In this document: positions 29,480-39,652 of the stretch, piece after piece
How positions within the stretch are numbered: position 1 is the first letter of the stretch
How the letters are laid out: each line of letters opens with the position of its first letter
Source: Marinobacter lipolyticus
GTDB lineage: Bacteria > Pseudomonadota > Gammaproteobacteria > Pseudomonadales > Oleiphilaceae
Direction of reading: 5' to 3'
DNA: 64,000 nt
Assembly (NCBI RefSeq): GCF_018424605.1
Contig: NZ_QTKT01000008.1
Coordinates: forward strand, 1-64,000
Made by a program: the position numbers and the translations under genes
The notes under the pieces: model-generated
What the model was told of the DNA's origin: nothing
What the model saw: only the letters and a program-made list of their open reading frames with translations
The model's database searches: none

Positions 29480-31060
29480 CTACCTGTGGCGGAAATGTCT
29501 TACCCGCACGCCGGTAATGGCGAGCGCAACAAAGTAGACCGCCACCCCCGTAGCCACCAGGATCGCCATATCCGATGCCCGCGCAAGGCCGCCGGCGGCC
29601 AGCCAGTCGCTCACCGGTGCTCGCAGGTACAACACCGTCGCGGCCAGTGCACCGTTAGCGAAGGCCAATTGCAACAGGAAGCGCGGCCAGCCCGGCTGAC
29701 TTTTCCAGGCACCCTCCTTTTTCAGCCCGCGCCACAGCAACAGCCCGTTGAGCCAGGCCGACAGCGAGGTTGCCAGCGCCAGCCCGGCGTGTGCCAGCGG
29801 CACAATCAGGGCAAGATTCATCGCCATGTTCGCCACCATCGCAATGATGCCGATCTTCACCGGTGTTCGCGTGTCCTCGCGGGCAAAGAAACCCGGCGCC
29901 AGCACCTTGATCAACATGAACGCCAGCAGACCGGCGGAGTAGGCGCGCAGGCTCTGGGCCGACATCGCGACGTCCCGATCCGTCACCTCGCCGTAATGGA
30001 ACAGGGTGGCAATCAAAGGCTCTGCCAGCAGGGCCAGAGCAACCACCGCTGGCAACCCGATCAACAGAACCGCCCGCACCGCCCAGTCCAGCGTCGCGGC
30101 GAACTGATCCGCCGACGCGGCAGCATGCTTGCGCGACAGGCTCGGAAGAATGACTGTGGCAATGGCAATGCCGAATACCCCCAGCGGGAGCTCCGACAGC
30201 CGGTCAGAATAATACAGCCAGGACACACTGCCGGTTTGCAGGAACGACGCCAGCACGGTATCGAGAAGCAGGTTGATCTGACTGACGGAGACCCCGAACA
30301 AGGCCGGTGCCATCAGCTTGAGAATCCGACTGACCCCCTCATGGCGATAGTCCACCCGCGGCCGCGGCAACAGGCCAAGGCGCATCAGAAACGGCAACTG
30401 GAAGAACAGTTGCAGGGCCCCGGCGATAAACACTCCCCAGGCCAGCGCCATCACCGGCGTCTCCATCAGTGGCGTAAGGAAGACCGCCGCTCCGATCATG
30501 GCCAGATTCAGCAGCACCGGGGTAAAGGCAGGGATCGCGAAGCGGTCGTAACTGTTGAGGATGCCGCCGGCAAACGCAGTCAGCGATATCAGCAGCAGAT
30601 AGGGAAAGGTGATCCGCAGCATGTCGCTGGCGAGCCCGAACTTGTAGTCGTCATCCAGAAAACCGGGGGCGAAGACCGCCGTCAGCAACGGCGCGCCCAG
30701 CATCGCCACAAGGGTGACCCCGAGCAGCACCAGCCCGAGCGACCCGGCGACCGCATTGACCAACCGCCGCACTTCGGCGATGTCCTCTTTCGCCCGGTAC
30801 GATGACAGCACCGGTACAAAGGCCTGGGAGAAGGCACCCTCCGCGAACAGGCGCCGCAGAAAATTGGGGATCTTGAACGCCACAAAGAAGGCGTCTGCGC
30901 CAGCGCCGGCACCAAAATAGCGGGCAATGACCATATCGCGCACCAACCCCAACACCCGGGACAGCATGGTCATGGCGCCCACCAGGCCCGATGAGCGCAG
31001 CAAGCCGGGCGCTTTCGGTGGCAGCTTTTTCTGTGACGGTTGTTCTGCTTGGGATGACAT
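29480..31060 (-). CDS. murJ: Lipid II flippase MurJ
   Basis: Flips lipid II across the inner membrane for peptidoglycan synthesis. Around 14 hydrophobic helices are visible, with the family N-terminal motif MTMLSRVLGLVRDMVIARYFG and conserved arginines. 526 residues from the ATG at 31060, with AGGG upstream; a longer frame from 31117 starts at TTG and adds an unconserved tail. First gene of the leftward murJ-ribF-ileS run and divergent from rpsT. Confidence 0.96.
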   Translation of the reverse strand: MSSQAEQPSQKKLPPKAPGLLRSSGLVGAMTMLSRVLGLVRDMVIARYFGAGAGADAFFVAFKIPNFLRRLFAEGAFSQAFVPVLSSYRAKEDIAEVRRLVNAVAGSLGLVLLGVTLVAMLGAPLLTAVFAPGFLDDDYKFGLASDMLRITFPYLLLISLTAFAGGILNSYDRFAIPAFTPVLLNLAMIGAAVFLTPLMETPVMALAWGVFIAGALQLFFQLPFLMRLGLLPRPRVDYRHEGVSRILKLMAPALFGVSVSQINLLLDTVLASFLQTGSVSWLYYSDRLSELPLGVFGIAIATVILPSLSRKHAAASADQFAATLDWAVRAVLLIGLPAVVALALLAEPLIATLFHYGEVTDRDVAMSAQSLRAYSAGLLAFMLIKVLAPGFFAREDTRTPVKIGIIAMVANMAMNLALIVPLAHAGLALATSLSAWLNGLLLWRGLKKEGAWKSQPGWPRFLLQLAFANGALAATVLYLRAPVSDWLAAGGLARASDMAILVATGVAVYFVALAITGVRVRHFRHR

Positions 31061-31230
31061 TCGGGCCCTGGTGCCTGTATCAACGGAATCGGGTGACGGA
31101 ATCGGCGTGTACATCAAGGCAAGCGCGCTGGCATCTCGGAAATTACCTGCACCGCCCCGGACACTGCCGCCTGCCGAGCCGGGAGTTTAGCACAGCCCTT
31201 GCGCACCACGGGATGAAATGGGTTTAAGCC

Positions 31231-31259
31231 TTGACATTTAGAGCCATCGGCGGCATAGT
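31231..31259 (+). promoter_or_regulatory. Putative rpsT promoter
   Basis: Perfect -35 TTGACA (31231-31236), 17-bp spacer, CATAGT (31254-31259) as a 4/6 -10. This gives a leader of about 75 bases before the GTG start. The leader has a GC-rich inverted repeat near GCGCTGGTTTTGGCGC. Confidence 0.65.
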
Positions 31260-31340
31260 TCCGCGTCATTTATTTCGACGCGCTGGTTTTGGCGCGCCCG
31301 CGATTTTTCGAATCAATTACAGATTTTCAGGAGTTACACG

Positions 31341-31610
31341 GTGGCAAATTCCCCGCAAGCCAAGAAGCGCGCACGTCAGAACGAGAAGAACCGCAAGCAC
31401 AACGCCAGCCTGCGTTCCATGGCGCGCACCTACATGAAGAAGGTTCAGTCGAAGATTGAAGCCGGCAACTACGAAGAAGCCCAGAAGGCTTTTCAGCAGT
31501 TCCAGCCGATCATGGACAGCATGGTCAACAAAGGCGTGTTCGCCAAGAACAAGGTTGCTCGCCATAAGAGCCGTCTGACCGACAAGATCAAGGCCCTGAA
31601 GAGCGCGTAA
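31341..31610 (+). CDS. rpsT: 30S ribosomal protein S20
   Basis: Small primary 16S rRNA-binding protein of 89 residues, very basic, starting ANSPQAKKRARQNEKNRKHN, the S20 signature. The start codon is GTG, preceded by AGGAG 7 bases upstream. A non-ATG start is known to matter for S20 autoregulation in E. coli. Monocistronic, divergent from murJ. Confidence 0.98.
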   Translation: MANSPQAKKRARQNEKNRKHNASLRSMARTYMKKVQSKIEAGNYEEAQKAFQQFQPIMDSMVNKGVFAKNKVARHKSRLTDKIKALKSA

Positions 31611-31629
31611 GCGGATTTCCTTCAGCGTT

Positions 31630-31659
31630 AAAAAAACCGGCTTTCAAGCCGGTTTTTTT
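31630..31659. terminator. Bidirectional Rho-independent terminator
   Basis: A-run, stem AACCGGCTT/AAGCCGGTT with a tiny loop, T-run. Serves rpsT on the plus strand and proB on the minus strand. Confidence 0.92.
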
Positions 31660-31666
31660 GTGCACG

Positions 31667-32791
31667 TCAGACAATGACCATGTTGTCCCGATGAATCATC
31701 TCCTCCCCGGAGACGTAGCCCAGCACATCCGCTATGCGATCACTGGAACGCCCGGCAATTGCCCGAGCCTCATCGGCATCGTAGTTGACCAGCCCACGGG
31801 CGATCTCCTTACCACTGCCATCAACACAGGACACCATTTCACCACGCCGAAACTGGCCGGAGACGCCATTGACACCCACCGGCAGCAGGCTCCGCCCACC
31901 CAGACACAGCACTTTCACCGCACCATCGTCCAGCGTCAGTTTGCCACGGGTCTGAAGATGACTGGCCAGCCACTGCTTGCGGGCCGCAATGCGCCCCTGC
32001 TCCGGCAACAGCAAGGTGCCAATGACATCACCGGCACGCAGCCTGGTGATGACATGCTCAATCCGACCGCCCACAATCACCGTAAACGCACCGGAGCGCG
32101 CTGCCAGCCGGGCCGCCCGCACCTTGGTCTGCATGCCGCCCCGCCCCAGAGCGCCCGCGCCACCGCCAGCCATGGCATCCAGCTCGTGATCGCCTGCGCG
32201 GCGCTCCGTCACCAGCTGCGCATCGGCGTGCTTGCGCGGATCCCGGTCGAACAGCCCCAACTGATCAGTGAGAATAATCAGGCCGTCCGCCTCAATCAGA
32301 TTAGCCACCAACGCACCCAGGGTGTCGTTGTCGCCAAAGCGGATCTCGTCGGTCACCACGGTATCGTTCTCATTGACGATCGGCACCACCCCGAGATCCA
32401 GCAGCGCCCGCAAGGTACCACGCCCGTTCAGGTAGCGCTTGCGATCGGAGAGATCATCGTGGGTGAGCAGAATCTGCGCGGTGTGGATATCGTGGCGCTT
32501 GAACTGCGCCTCCCAGGTTTGCACCAGCCCCATCTGCCCAACCGCCGCTGCGGCCTGCAACTCATGCAACTGGGCAGGCCGGGTTTTCCAACCCAGCCGG
32601 CTCATGCCCTCGGCCACCGAGCCAGACGACACAATCACCACTTCCACCCCGGCCTCAATCAACTCGGCAATCTGATCGACCCAGAGCCCGAGCGACGCAA
32701 CATCCAGGCCCTTGCCGTCGTTGGTCAGCAAGGCACTTCCTATTTTAACCACCAGGCGGCGGGCCTGACGTAACTGGGAGCGTTCACTCAT
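31667..32791 (-). CDS. proB: Glutamate 5-kinase
   Basis: First step of proline synthesis: phosphorylates glutamate; feedback-inhibited by proline. N-terminal amino acid kinase domain ([29 protein letters not shown]) and C-terminal PUA domain ([18 protein letters not shown]). 374 residues from the ATG at 32791; the longer frame runs backward through obgE and is not real. Directly downstream of obgE (34 bp), as in Pseudomonas. Confidence 0.96.
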   Translation of the reverse strand: MSERSQLRQARRLVVKIGSALLTNDGKGLDVASLGLWVDQIAELIEAGVEVVIVSSGSVAEGMSRLGWKTRPAQLHELQAAAAVGQMGLVQTWEAQFKRHDIHTAQILLTHDDLSDRKRYLNGRGTLRALLDLGVVPIVNENDTVVTDEIRFGDNDTLGALVANLIEADGLIILTDQLGLFDRDPRKHADAQLVTERRAGDHELDAMAGGGAGALGRGGMQTKVRAARLAARSGAFTVIVGGRIEHVITRLRAGDVIGTLLLPEQGRIAARKQWLASHLQTRGKLTLDDGAVKVLCLGGRSLLPVGVNGVSGQFRRGEMVSCVDGSGKEIARGLVNYDADEARAIAGRSSDRIADVLGYVSGEEMIHRDNMVIV

Positions 32792-32825
32792 GATTGGTCC
32801 GGAGGCTCTCTGTGCGGTTGTGAGA

Positions 32826-34022
<1,197 letters not shown>

Positions 34023-34054
34023 TCAACCCTTTGCGCAACGCGCATAAACTAAAA

Positions 34055-34087
34055 AGCCCCGCAGCCTCTAGGAAGCTTTGCGGGGCT
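34055..34087 (-). terminator. Terminator after rpmA
   Basis: Minus-strand stem AGCCCCGCA/TGCGGGGCT followed by TTTTT. It ends the rplU-rpmA transcript before obgE. A second, bulged 11-bp hairpin (34093-34131) lies between it and rpmA. Confidence 0.8.
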
Positions 34088-34163
34088 CCGGATGGCGCTT
34101 GATACCCGATGATATCAGGATATCAGCGCCACCCAAGGTTCGACAGAACCGGATCGCCGCTGC

Positions 34164-34424
34164 TTACGCAGCCGGAACGATGCTCACGAACTTACGGCTC
34201 TGCGGGCCTTTGACTTCAAACTTCACCTGACCGTCCGCCTTTGCGAACAGGGTGTGGTCCTTGCCGATGCCTACGTTGCTGCCTGCGTGAAAGCGGGTGC
34301 CACGCTGACGAACAATGATGCTGCCTGCAGAAACGGCTTCACCGCCATAGCGCTTCACACCAAGTCGTTTCGACTCGGAATCGCGACCGTTACGGGTACT
34401 ACCTGCTGCTTTTTTATGAGCCAT
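34164..34424 (-). CDS. rpmA: 50S ribosomal protein L27
   Basis: Small basic ribosomal protein near the peptidyl transferase centre, 86 residues, starting [19 protein letters not shown]. The N terminus starts directly with the mature AHKK, without the cleaved extension seen in Firmicutes. Follows rplU by 36 bp. Confidence 0.98.
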   Translation of the reverse strand: MAHKKAAGSTRNGRDSESKRLGVKRYGGEAVSAGSIIVRQRGTRFHAGSNVGIGKDHTLFAKADGQVKFEVKGPQSRKFVSIVPAA

Positions 34425-34460
34425 TACAAGCCTCCTTATCTAAGGGGTGTTTCGAGAGCT

Positions 34461-34772
34461 TCAGCCCTTGATACCCGTGATCTTGACTTCAGTAAACCAC
34501 TGACGGTGGCCCTGACGCTTCATGTGATGCTTCCGGCGACGGAACTTGATGATCTGGATCTTGTCGTGACGACCGTGGCTGACCACTTCCGCTGTCACTT
34601 TGGCACCATCAACTACCGGCGCGCCTACCTGAACCTTGTCACCATCGGCGATCAGCAGAACGCGGTCAAACTCGACGTTACCGCCGGTTTCCACTTCCAG
34701 CTTTTCCAGCTTCAGAGTTTCGCCTTCCTTTACGCGGTGCTGCTTACCACCGCTAACAATAACTGCGTACAT
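34461..34772 (-). CDS. rplU: 50S ribosomal protein L21
   Basis: Binds 23S rRNA; 103 residues starting [18 protein letters not shown], the L21 signature, ending [15 protein letters not shown] and a short tail. First gene of the rplU-rpmA operon, divergent from ispB. Confidence 0.98.
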   Translation of the reverse strand: MYAVIVSGGKQHRVKEGETLKLEKLEVETGGNVEFDRVLLIADGDKVQVGAPVVDGAKVTAEVVSHGRHDKIQIIKFRRRKHHMKRQGHRQWFTEVKITGIKG

Positions 34773-34881
34773 TCATGCTCTCCGCGATTGACCCATCCCT
34801 GCTCTTATCCACCTGGTTCTAAGGGAAGCGCTTCGGCAACCCTATAGCAGGGAGCGCAGGTTGGGATGAGTTGGGCGCGTG

Positions 34882-34910
34882 ATTGTACGAAAACACGTCC
34901 CGCAATACAA
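34882..34910 (-). promoter_or_regulatory. Putative rplU promoter
   Basis: Minus-strand TTGTAT (34905-34910), 17-bp spacer, TACAAT (34882-34887), GC-rich discriminator (CACGCG), which suits growth-rate control of ribosomal protein genes. Confidence 0.6.
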
Positions 34911-34916
34911 GCCAAG

Positions 34917-34945
34917 TTGACACTGAAAGCGCCAGTACCTAGCAT
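34917..34945 (+). promoter_or_regulatory. Putative ispB promoter
   Basis: Perfect TTGACA (34917-34922), 17-bp spacer, TAGCAT (34940-34945, 4/6 match), about 70 bp before the ispB ATG. It lies almost back to back with the rplU promoter. Confidence 0.65.
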
Positions 34946-35013
34946 TGCCGCGACCTGCCCTGTTTATCGACAACAGCACCAGACGACACATCATAAAGGG
35001 ACCCGCAAGCCGC

Positions 35014-35982
35014 ATGACAGCCCAGCGCATCTACGACACCGTGGCAGATGACTTCAGCCGCGTGAACGACCTGATCATCAAACGGCTTTCCTCTGACGTT
35101 CCCCTGGTGGAAAAAATTGCCCACTATATTATTGAAAGTGGTGGCAAAAGGCTGCGGCCACTGCTGGTGCTCCTGTCCAGCCGCGCAGCTGGCTACAGCC
35201 AGGACGACCACCTCAAGCTGGCGGCGGTGATCGAGTTTCTGCACACCGCCACCCTGCTTCACGATGACGTGGTCGACACGTCCGACATGCGCCGGGGCCG
35301 CTCCACCGCCAATGCCCGCTGGGGCAATGCGCCCAGCGTGCTGGTAGGTGATTTCCTCTACGCCCGCGCGTTCGAAATGATGGTGGAGCTGAAAAGCCTG
35401 CGCATCATGGAGGTGCTGTCCCACGCCACGGCGGTCATTGCTGAGGGCGAGGTGATGCAGCTGATGAATGTGAAAAATCCGGATCTGGATGAACGCCAGT
35501 ACATGACGGTCATCCACAACAAGACCGCCATGCTGTTTGAAGCCGCCTCCCACACCGGCGCCCTGCTGGCAGGTGCGGACGAATCCGAAGAACAGGCCCT
35601 GAAAGAGTACGGCAAGCATCTGGGGCTGGCATTCCAGCTGGTCGACGACGTTCTCGACTACCGCGGCGACGCCGAAGCCATGGGCAAGAACGTGGGCGAC
35701 GACCTGGCCGAGGGCAAGACCACGCTACCGCTGATCTACGCCATGGAGAAGGGGGTGGAGGAAGAGCGCCAGCTGATTCGCCAGGCGATCCGCAAAGGCG
35801 GCCTGGATGACCTGCCGGCCATCCTCGGCATCGTCGAAAGCTCCGGCGCCCTCGAATACACCATGGCCAAGGCAAGAGAGCAGGCGGCTCTGGCCGCTGA
35901 CTGCCTGACCGCCTTGCCCACGTCCGCGTATAAAGAGTCCCTCACCCTGCTGACCGAGCTGGCAGTGGCCCGGGTGAGCTAA
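35014..35982 (+). CDS. ispB: Octaprenyl (polyprenyl) diphosphate synthase
   Basis: Makes the long isoprenoid side chain of ubiquinone. Both aspartate-rich motifs are seen: LLHDDVVDTSDMRRG, and QLVDDVLDY near the C terminus; GGKRLRP binds substrate. 322 residues from the ATG at 35014; an in-frame extension from 34945 lies over the promoter. Chain length (8 or 9 units) cannot be read from the sequence here. Located opposite rplU, as in E. coli. Confidence 0.94.
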   Translation: MTAQRIYDTVADDFSRVNDLIIKRLSSDVPLVEKIAHYIIESGGKRLRPLLVLLSSRAAGYSQDDHLKLAAVIEFLHTATLLHDDVVDTSDMRRGRSTANARWGNAPSVLVGDFLYARAFEMMVELKSLRIMEVLSHATAVIAEGEVMQLMNVKNPDLDERQYMTVIHNKTAMLFEAASHTGALLAGADESEEQALKEYGKHLGLAFQLVDDVLDYRGDAEAMGKNVGDDLAEGKTTLPLIYAMEKGVEEERQLIRQAIRKGGLDDLPAILGIVESSGALEYTMAKAREQAALAADCLTALPTSAYKESLTLLTELAVARVS

Positions 35983-35986
35983 GACG

Positions 35987-36973
35987 CTAGCCCAGCGCCT
36001 CACGACCGTGGGGCGCCTCGAAATCCAGCGCGGGGCCCTCGGGTACGATCTGGGTGGGATTGATCGTGCGCTGACTGACGTAGTAATGCCGCTTGATCTG
36101 ATCGATATCCACCGTTTCTGCCACCCCGGGCACCTGGTATAGATCGCGCACATAGGCGGAAAGCGCCGGAAAGTCCCCGATACGCTGGCGGTTACACTTG
36201 AAATGACTGTAGTAGACTGCGTCGAACCGGATCAGTGTGGTGAACAGCCGCCAGTCAGCCTCCGTCAACTGCCCGCCGACCAGATACCGCTGCCCTGCCA
36301 GCCGTTTCTCCAGCCAGTCCAGCGATCTGAACAGCTCGGCGTAGGCTTCACTGTACTTGTCCTGGGCCGTCGCGAACCCTGCCTTGTAGACGCCGTTATT
36401 GACGGTGTCGTAGACCCGGGCGTTGACTTCATCAATTTCACTGCGCAACGCCTGCGGGTAGAAGTCCAGGTCGGCACGCACCCCCTCGAGATGGTTAAAG
36501 GCCGAGTTAAACATCCGGATGATCTCCGCGGATTCGTTGCTGGCAATGGTCTTCTTCTTGGTATCCCACAAGGTCGGGACCGTCACCCGACCTGAGTAAT
36601 CAGGGGCGGCTTTGGTGTAGACCTGATGCAGGAAGCGAAAATCGTGCAGATGATCCCGGTGCTGCTCGTCTCGAAGCCGGAATTCCCAGCCATTTTCGAC
36701 CATATCAGGATGCACGACGGACACCGGGATGTGCCGCTCCAACCCCTTGAGCTTTCGGAAAATCAGCGTGCGGTGGGCCCAGGGACAGGCCATGGATACG
36801 TATAGGTGGTAACGCCCCGACTCTGCCTTGAAGCCGCCCTCGCCGTCAGGCCCCGGCGAGCCGTCCGCCGTGACCCAGTTGCGGAAGCGAGCCGCTTCCC
36901 GCTCGAACTTGCCACCGGTCTTGTCGGTGTCATACCACTTATCGTGCCATTTGCCATCGACTAACAGTCCCAT
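35987..36973 (-). CDS. yqjG: Glutathionyl-hydroquinone reductase (Xi-class GST, YqjG/ECM4 family)
   Basis: Reduces glutathionyl-hydroquinones to hydroquinones using glutathione, a quinone-detoxification activity. The catalytic cysteine lies at residue 63 in SMACPWAHR, the Xi-class motif. The thioredoxin-like N domain is followed by an all-helical C domain (DEVNARVYDTVNNGVYKAGF). 328 residues from the ATG at 36973, with GAGG upstream. Divergently paired with a LysR regulator 103 bp away, which probably controls it. Confidence 0.92.
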   Translation of the reverse strand: MGLLVDGKWHDKWYDTDKTGGKFEREAARFRNWVTADGSPGPDGEGGFKAESGRYHLYVSMACPWAHRTLIFRKLKGLERHIPVSVVHPDMVENGWEFRLRDEQHRDHLHDFRFLHQVYTKAAPDYSGRVTVPTLWDTKKKTIASNESAEIIRMFNSAFNHLEGVRADLDFYPQALRSEIDEVNARVYDTVNNGVYKAGFATAQDKYSEAYAELFRSLDWLEKRLAGQRYLVGGQLTEADWRLFTTLIRFDAVYYSHFKCNRQRIGDFPALSAYVRDLYQVPGVAETVDIDQIKRHYYVSQRTINPTQIVPEGPALDFEAPHGREALG

Positions 36974-37076
36974 ATCCTTACCTCGCCAAAACCGTGAAAT
37001 ATGCGGGAAGAATACCGGCCAGCCTGCTAACCTCTCAAACAAGCAATTTCGGCCAACAACCTCAGATTATTCGAAC

Positions 37077-37988
37077 ATGCATACAGCCATCACCATCGAC
37101 GCCCTGAAAGTTCTGGACGCCATCGACCGCAAGGGCAGCTTTGCCGGCGCCGCCGGCGAACTGTTCCGGGTTCCTTCCGCCATCAGTTACACGGTGCAGA
37201 AGCTGGAAGAGGACCTGGATATCGCCATATTTGATCGCAGCGGGCACCGGGCCACCCTGACTCCCGCGGGCCGCTACCTTCTCGAAGAAGGCCGCACGCT
37301 GCTGGAAGCGGCGGAGAACCTGGCCCACACTACCCGTCAGGTCGCCCAGGGCTGGGAAACCCGCTTGCGCATCGGTTTCAACTCCCTGCTGCCGGCTGAG
37401 AGCCTGTTTGCCGCCATCGGCGAGTTCCATGCTCTCGGTGTGCCGGTAGAAGTGCAATTGATTGAAGAGGTGTTCGCCGGCGCCTGGGACGCCCTGCAAA
37501 GCCGTCGGGTGGATCTTGTTGTGGGCGCCGACCAGCTCAGCAAACCGGCGGGAGCCTTTGCCACCAAACCACTGGGCACCATGCACTTTGTCTATGCGGT
37601 GGCCCCCGGGCACCCCCTGACATCAGCCCCACAACCCCTCAGCGAGGCTGATATCAGCCGCTATCCAGCCGCCGTGGCCGCGGACACCTCCCGCTCCCTG
37701 CCGCCGGGCAATGCCGGCCTGTTCCGCCGACAACGCACCATTACCGTTGCCAACATTGATCAGAAAATTGCGCTGCAACAGGCGGGGCTCGGGGTCGGCT
37801 GGCTGCCGCAGCCGCGCATCCGTGAACAGCTGACCTCGGGCAGCCTGGTGGCAATGCAGGTGCATGACGCCCGGCAGCCAATCATGCTGCATTTGGCCCG
37901 GCATGCGGAAGACAAGGGCAAAGCGTTGATGTGGTTCTGGAACCGGCTCAGCGAACCGAAAACCTTCGCTGAGTGGCTGGAAACCTGA
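37077..37988 (+). CDS. LysR family transcriptional regulator
   Basis: 303-residue regulator. N-terminal winged helix-turn-helix (ALKVLDAIDRKGSFAGAAGEL, VPSAISYTVQKLEEDL) followed by a substrate-binding domain of two alpha/beta lobes. The ATG at 37077 gives the standard LysR length; the upstream frame runs into the divergent gene. The effector is unknown. The divergent glutathionyl-hydroquinone reductase is the obvious candidate target. I see no clear T-N11-A operator in the short gap. Confidence 0.9.
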   Translation: MHTAITIDALKVLDAIDRKGSFAGAAGELFRVPSAISYTVQKLEEDLDIAIFDRSGHRATLTPAGRYLLEEGRTLLEAAENLAHTTRQVAQGWETRLRIGFNSLLPAESLFAAIGEFHALGVPVEVQLIEEVFAGAWDALQSRRVDLVVGADQLSKPAGAFATKPLGTMHFVYAVAPGHPLTSAPQPLSEADISRYPAAVAADTSRSLPPGNAGLFRRQRTITVANIDQKIALQQAGLGVGWLPQPRIREQLTSGSLVAMQVHDARQPIMLHLARHAEDKGKALMWFWNRLSEPKTFAEWLET

Positions 37989-38101
37989 GCCACCCCTCAA
38001 CCTGACTGCCGCGCCGGCGAAAAATGAGGCACGCCAGCCAACGGATTCCTGCGCTACTCGTTTATACTGCGGGAAACTCAACCGCAGAACGGAGCTCACG
38101 C

Positions 38102-39631
38102 ATGCGGCAGCTGTCGGAACTGGATGCCTCTTTCCTCTACCTGGAGTCGGAAACGGCACCAATGCACATCGGCGGCATCTACCTGTTTGATGCCCGCGGC
38201 AGCGGCACCCCCCTGACGTTCAGCACGTTTGTGGCTTACCTGCGCAGCCGCCTCCATGTGGTGCCGGTTTTTCGCCAGCGACTGAAAGAAATTCCGTTCC
38301 GCCTCGGGCGCCCCTACTGGGTCGACGATCCGGAGTTCAGCATCGAGCGTCACCTTGCCTACGTCAATCTCGGGGAGTACGGGCAGATTCACAGCCTGAT
38401 GGAGCTGGCGCCCAAAATCCTCGAAGAACCCCTCAAGCGGGATCGGCCGCTCTGGCACATTACGTTTGTTGATGGCTTCCCGGCTGATGACGACGATGAC
38501 GGAAACCATGGGTTTGCGTTGATCGTCAAACTGCATCACGCGGCCATTGACGCCTTCAGCGGCGAGGAGATCATGGGCAAGCTGCTGGAATACACCCCGG
38601 AAGCCCGCACCATCACACCGCCGCGCCCGTGGTTTCCGAGACCCGGCCCCTCGGAAGAACGGGTGATCGTCCAGACCGGCGCCAACCTGCTGCGCAAACC
38701 TCTGCAGGTCACGTCGCTCGCCATGAGCGCCGCAGAGGTGACCGCGCGCAGCCTGGTGCAACGGCAGATCCGCAAGCTGCCGTTACCGTTTCCGCTGTTT
38801 TCCGCACCCCACAGCCCGTTCAATCGCCAGATCACCGCGAACCGACAGATCGTGTCTGCCGAGATCAGTTTGTCACGGCTGAAGGCAATCAAGGCGAACC
38901 TTGCCGATGTAACGCTGAACGACGTGGTGCTGGGCCTGTGCGCGGAAACCCTGCGCCGCTACCTGGTCAACCACGATGCGGATGCGGACAAATCCCTGGT
39001 CGCGATGACGCCCATTTCCGTGCGCTCGAACAGCCTGCGCAAGGCGACCGGCAACCAGATGTCGGCGATGCTGTTGGATCTGGCTACCAGAGAAGCCAAT
39101 CCCGCCCGCCGCATCCGTCAGATCCACCGCAATGCGGTGGCCTCCGAGCCCTATCGCGAGGCCATCGCCGCCGACCGGCTCACCGAGCTGCTGCCCTCCA
39201 CCATGCTGGCGCTCTCCGCCAGACTTTACTCGGAACTGCAGATTGCCCAGCGCTATCAGCCGGCGTTTAACCTGCCGATTACCAACGTGCCGGGGCCACA
39301 GGTGCCGCTCTTCCTGCAGGGTGCACGGCTGGTTCGCCAGTACAACTCGGCCCCGCTGTTTGACAGCCTGGGCCTAGTGATCGTGGCCGTCAGCTATCAG
39401 GGGCAACTGACCATCAATTTCACCCTGTGCCCGGACGTGGTCGCCGATGGCGAATCCCTGAAAGGCCTGCTGGAAGAGAGCCTCAGCACCATTGAGACCG
39501 CAGCGGCGGCACTGCCGGAGGAGGAGGAAGATCGGCGGCAACCCGGAGAGGGCGGTCAGAGCCTCACCGACGAGGCCCTGACGATGCTGGAAGGAATGCT
39601 CAGAAAAACGCTGCGGCGGCTCCGGCACTGA
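38102..39631 (+). CDS. Wax ester synthase / diacylglycerol acyltransferase family (WS/DGAT)
   Basis: 509-residue acyltransferase of the family that makes wax esters and triacylglycerol storage lipids, abundant in Marinobacter. The N terminus MRQLSELDASFLYLES and the NVPGP motif (ITNVPGPQVPLFL) are typical. The catalytic HHxxxDG motif reads His145-His146-AAI-Asp150-Ala151, with Ala for the usual Gly. A charged C-terminal tail follows the conserved domain. The ATG at 38102 has GGAG 8 bases upstream. TATACT near 38050 may be its -10. Substrate cannot be inferred. Confidence 0.93.
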   Translation: MRQLSELDASFLYLESETAPMHIGGIYLFDARGSGTPLTFSTFVAYLRSRLHVVPVFRQRLKEIPFRLGRPYWVDDPEFSIERHLAYVNLGEYGQIHSLMELAPKILEEPLKRDRPLWHITFVDGFPADDDDDGNHGFALIVKLHHAAIDAFSGEEIMGKLLEYTPEARTITPPRPWFPRPGPSEERVIVQTGANLLRKPLQVTSLAMSAAEVTARSLVQRQIRKLPLPFPLFSAPHSPFNRQITANRQIVSAEISLSRLKAIKANLADVTLNDVVLGLCAETLRRYLVNHDADADKSLVAMTPISVRSNSLRKATGNQMSAMLLDLATREANPARRIRQIHRNAVASEPYREAIAADRLTELLPSTMLALSARLYSELQIAQRYQPAFNLPITNVPGPQVPLFLQGARLVRQYNSAPLFDSLGLVIVAVSYQGQLTINFTLCPDVVADGESLKGLLEESLSTIETAAAALPEEEEDRRQPGEGGQSLTDEALTMLEGMLRKTLRRLRH

Positions 39632-39652
39632 AGGCGCCGTCACCCGCCACGG

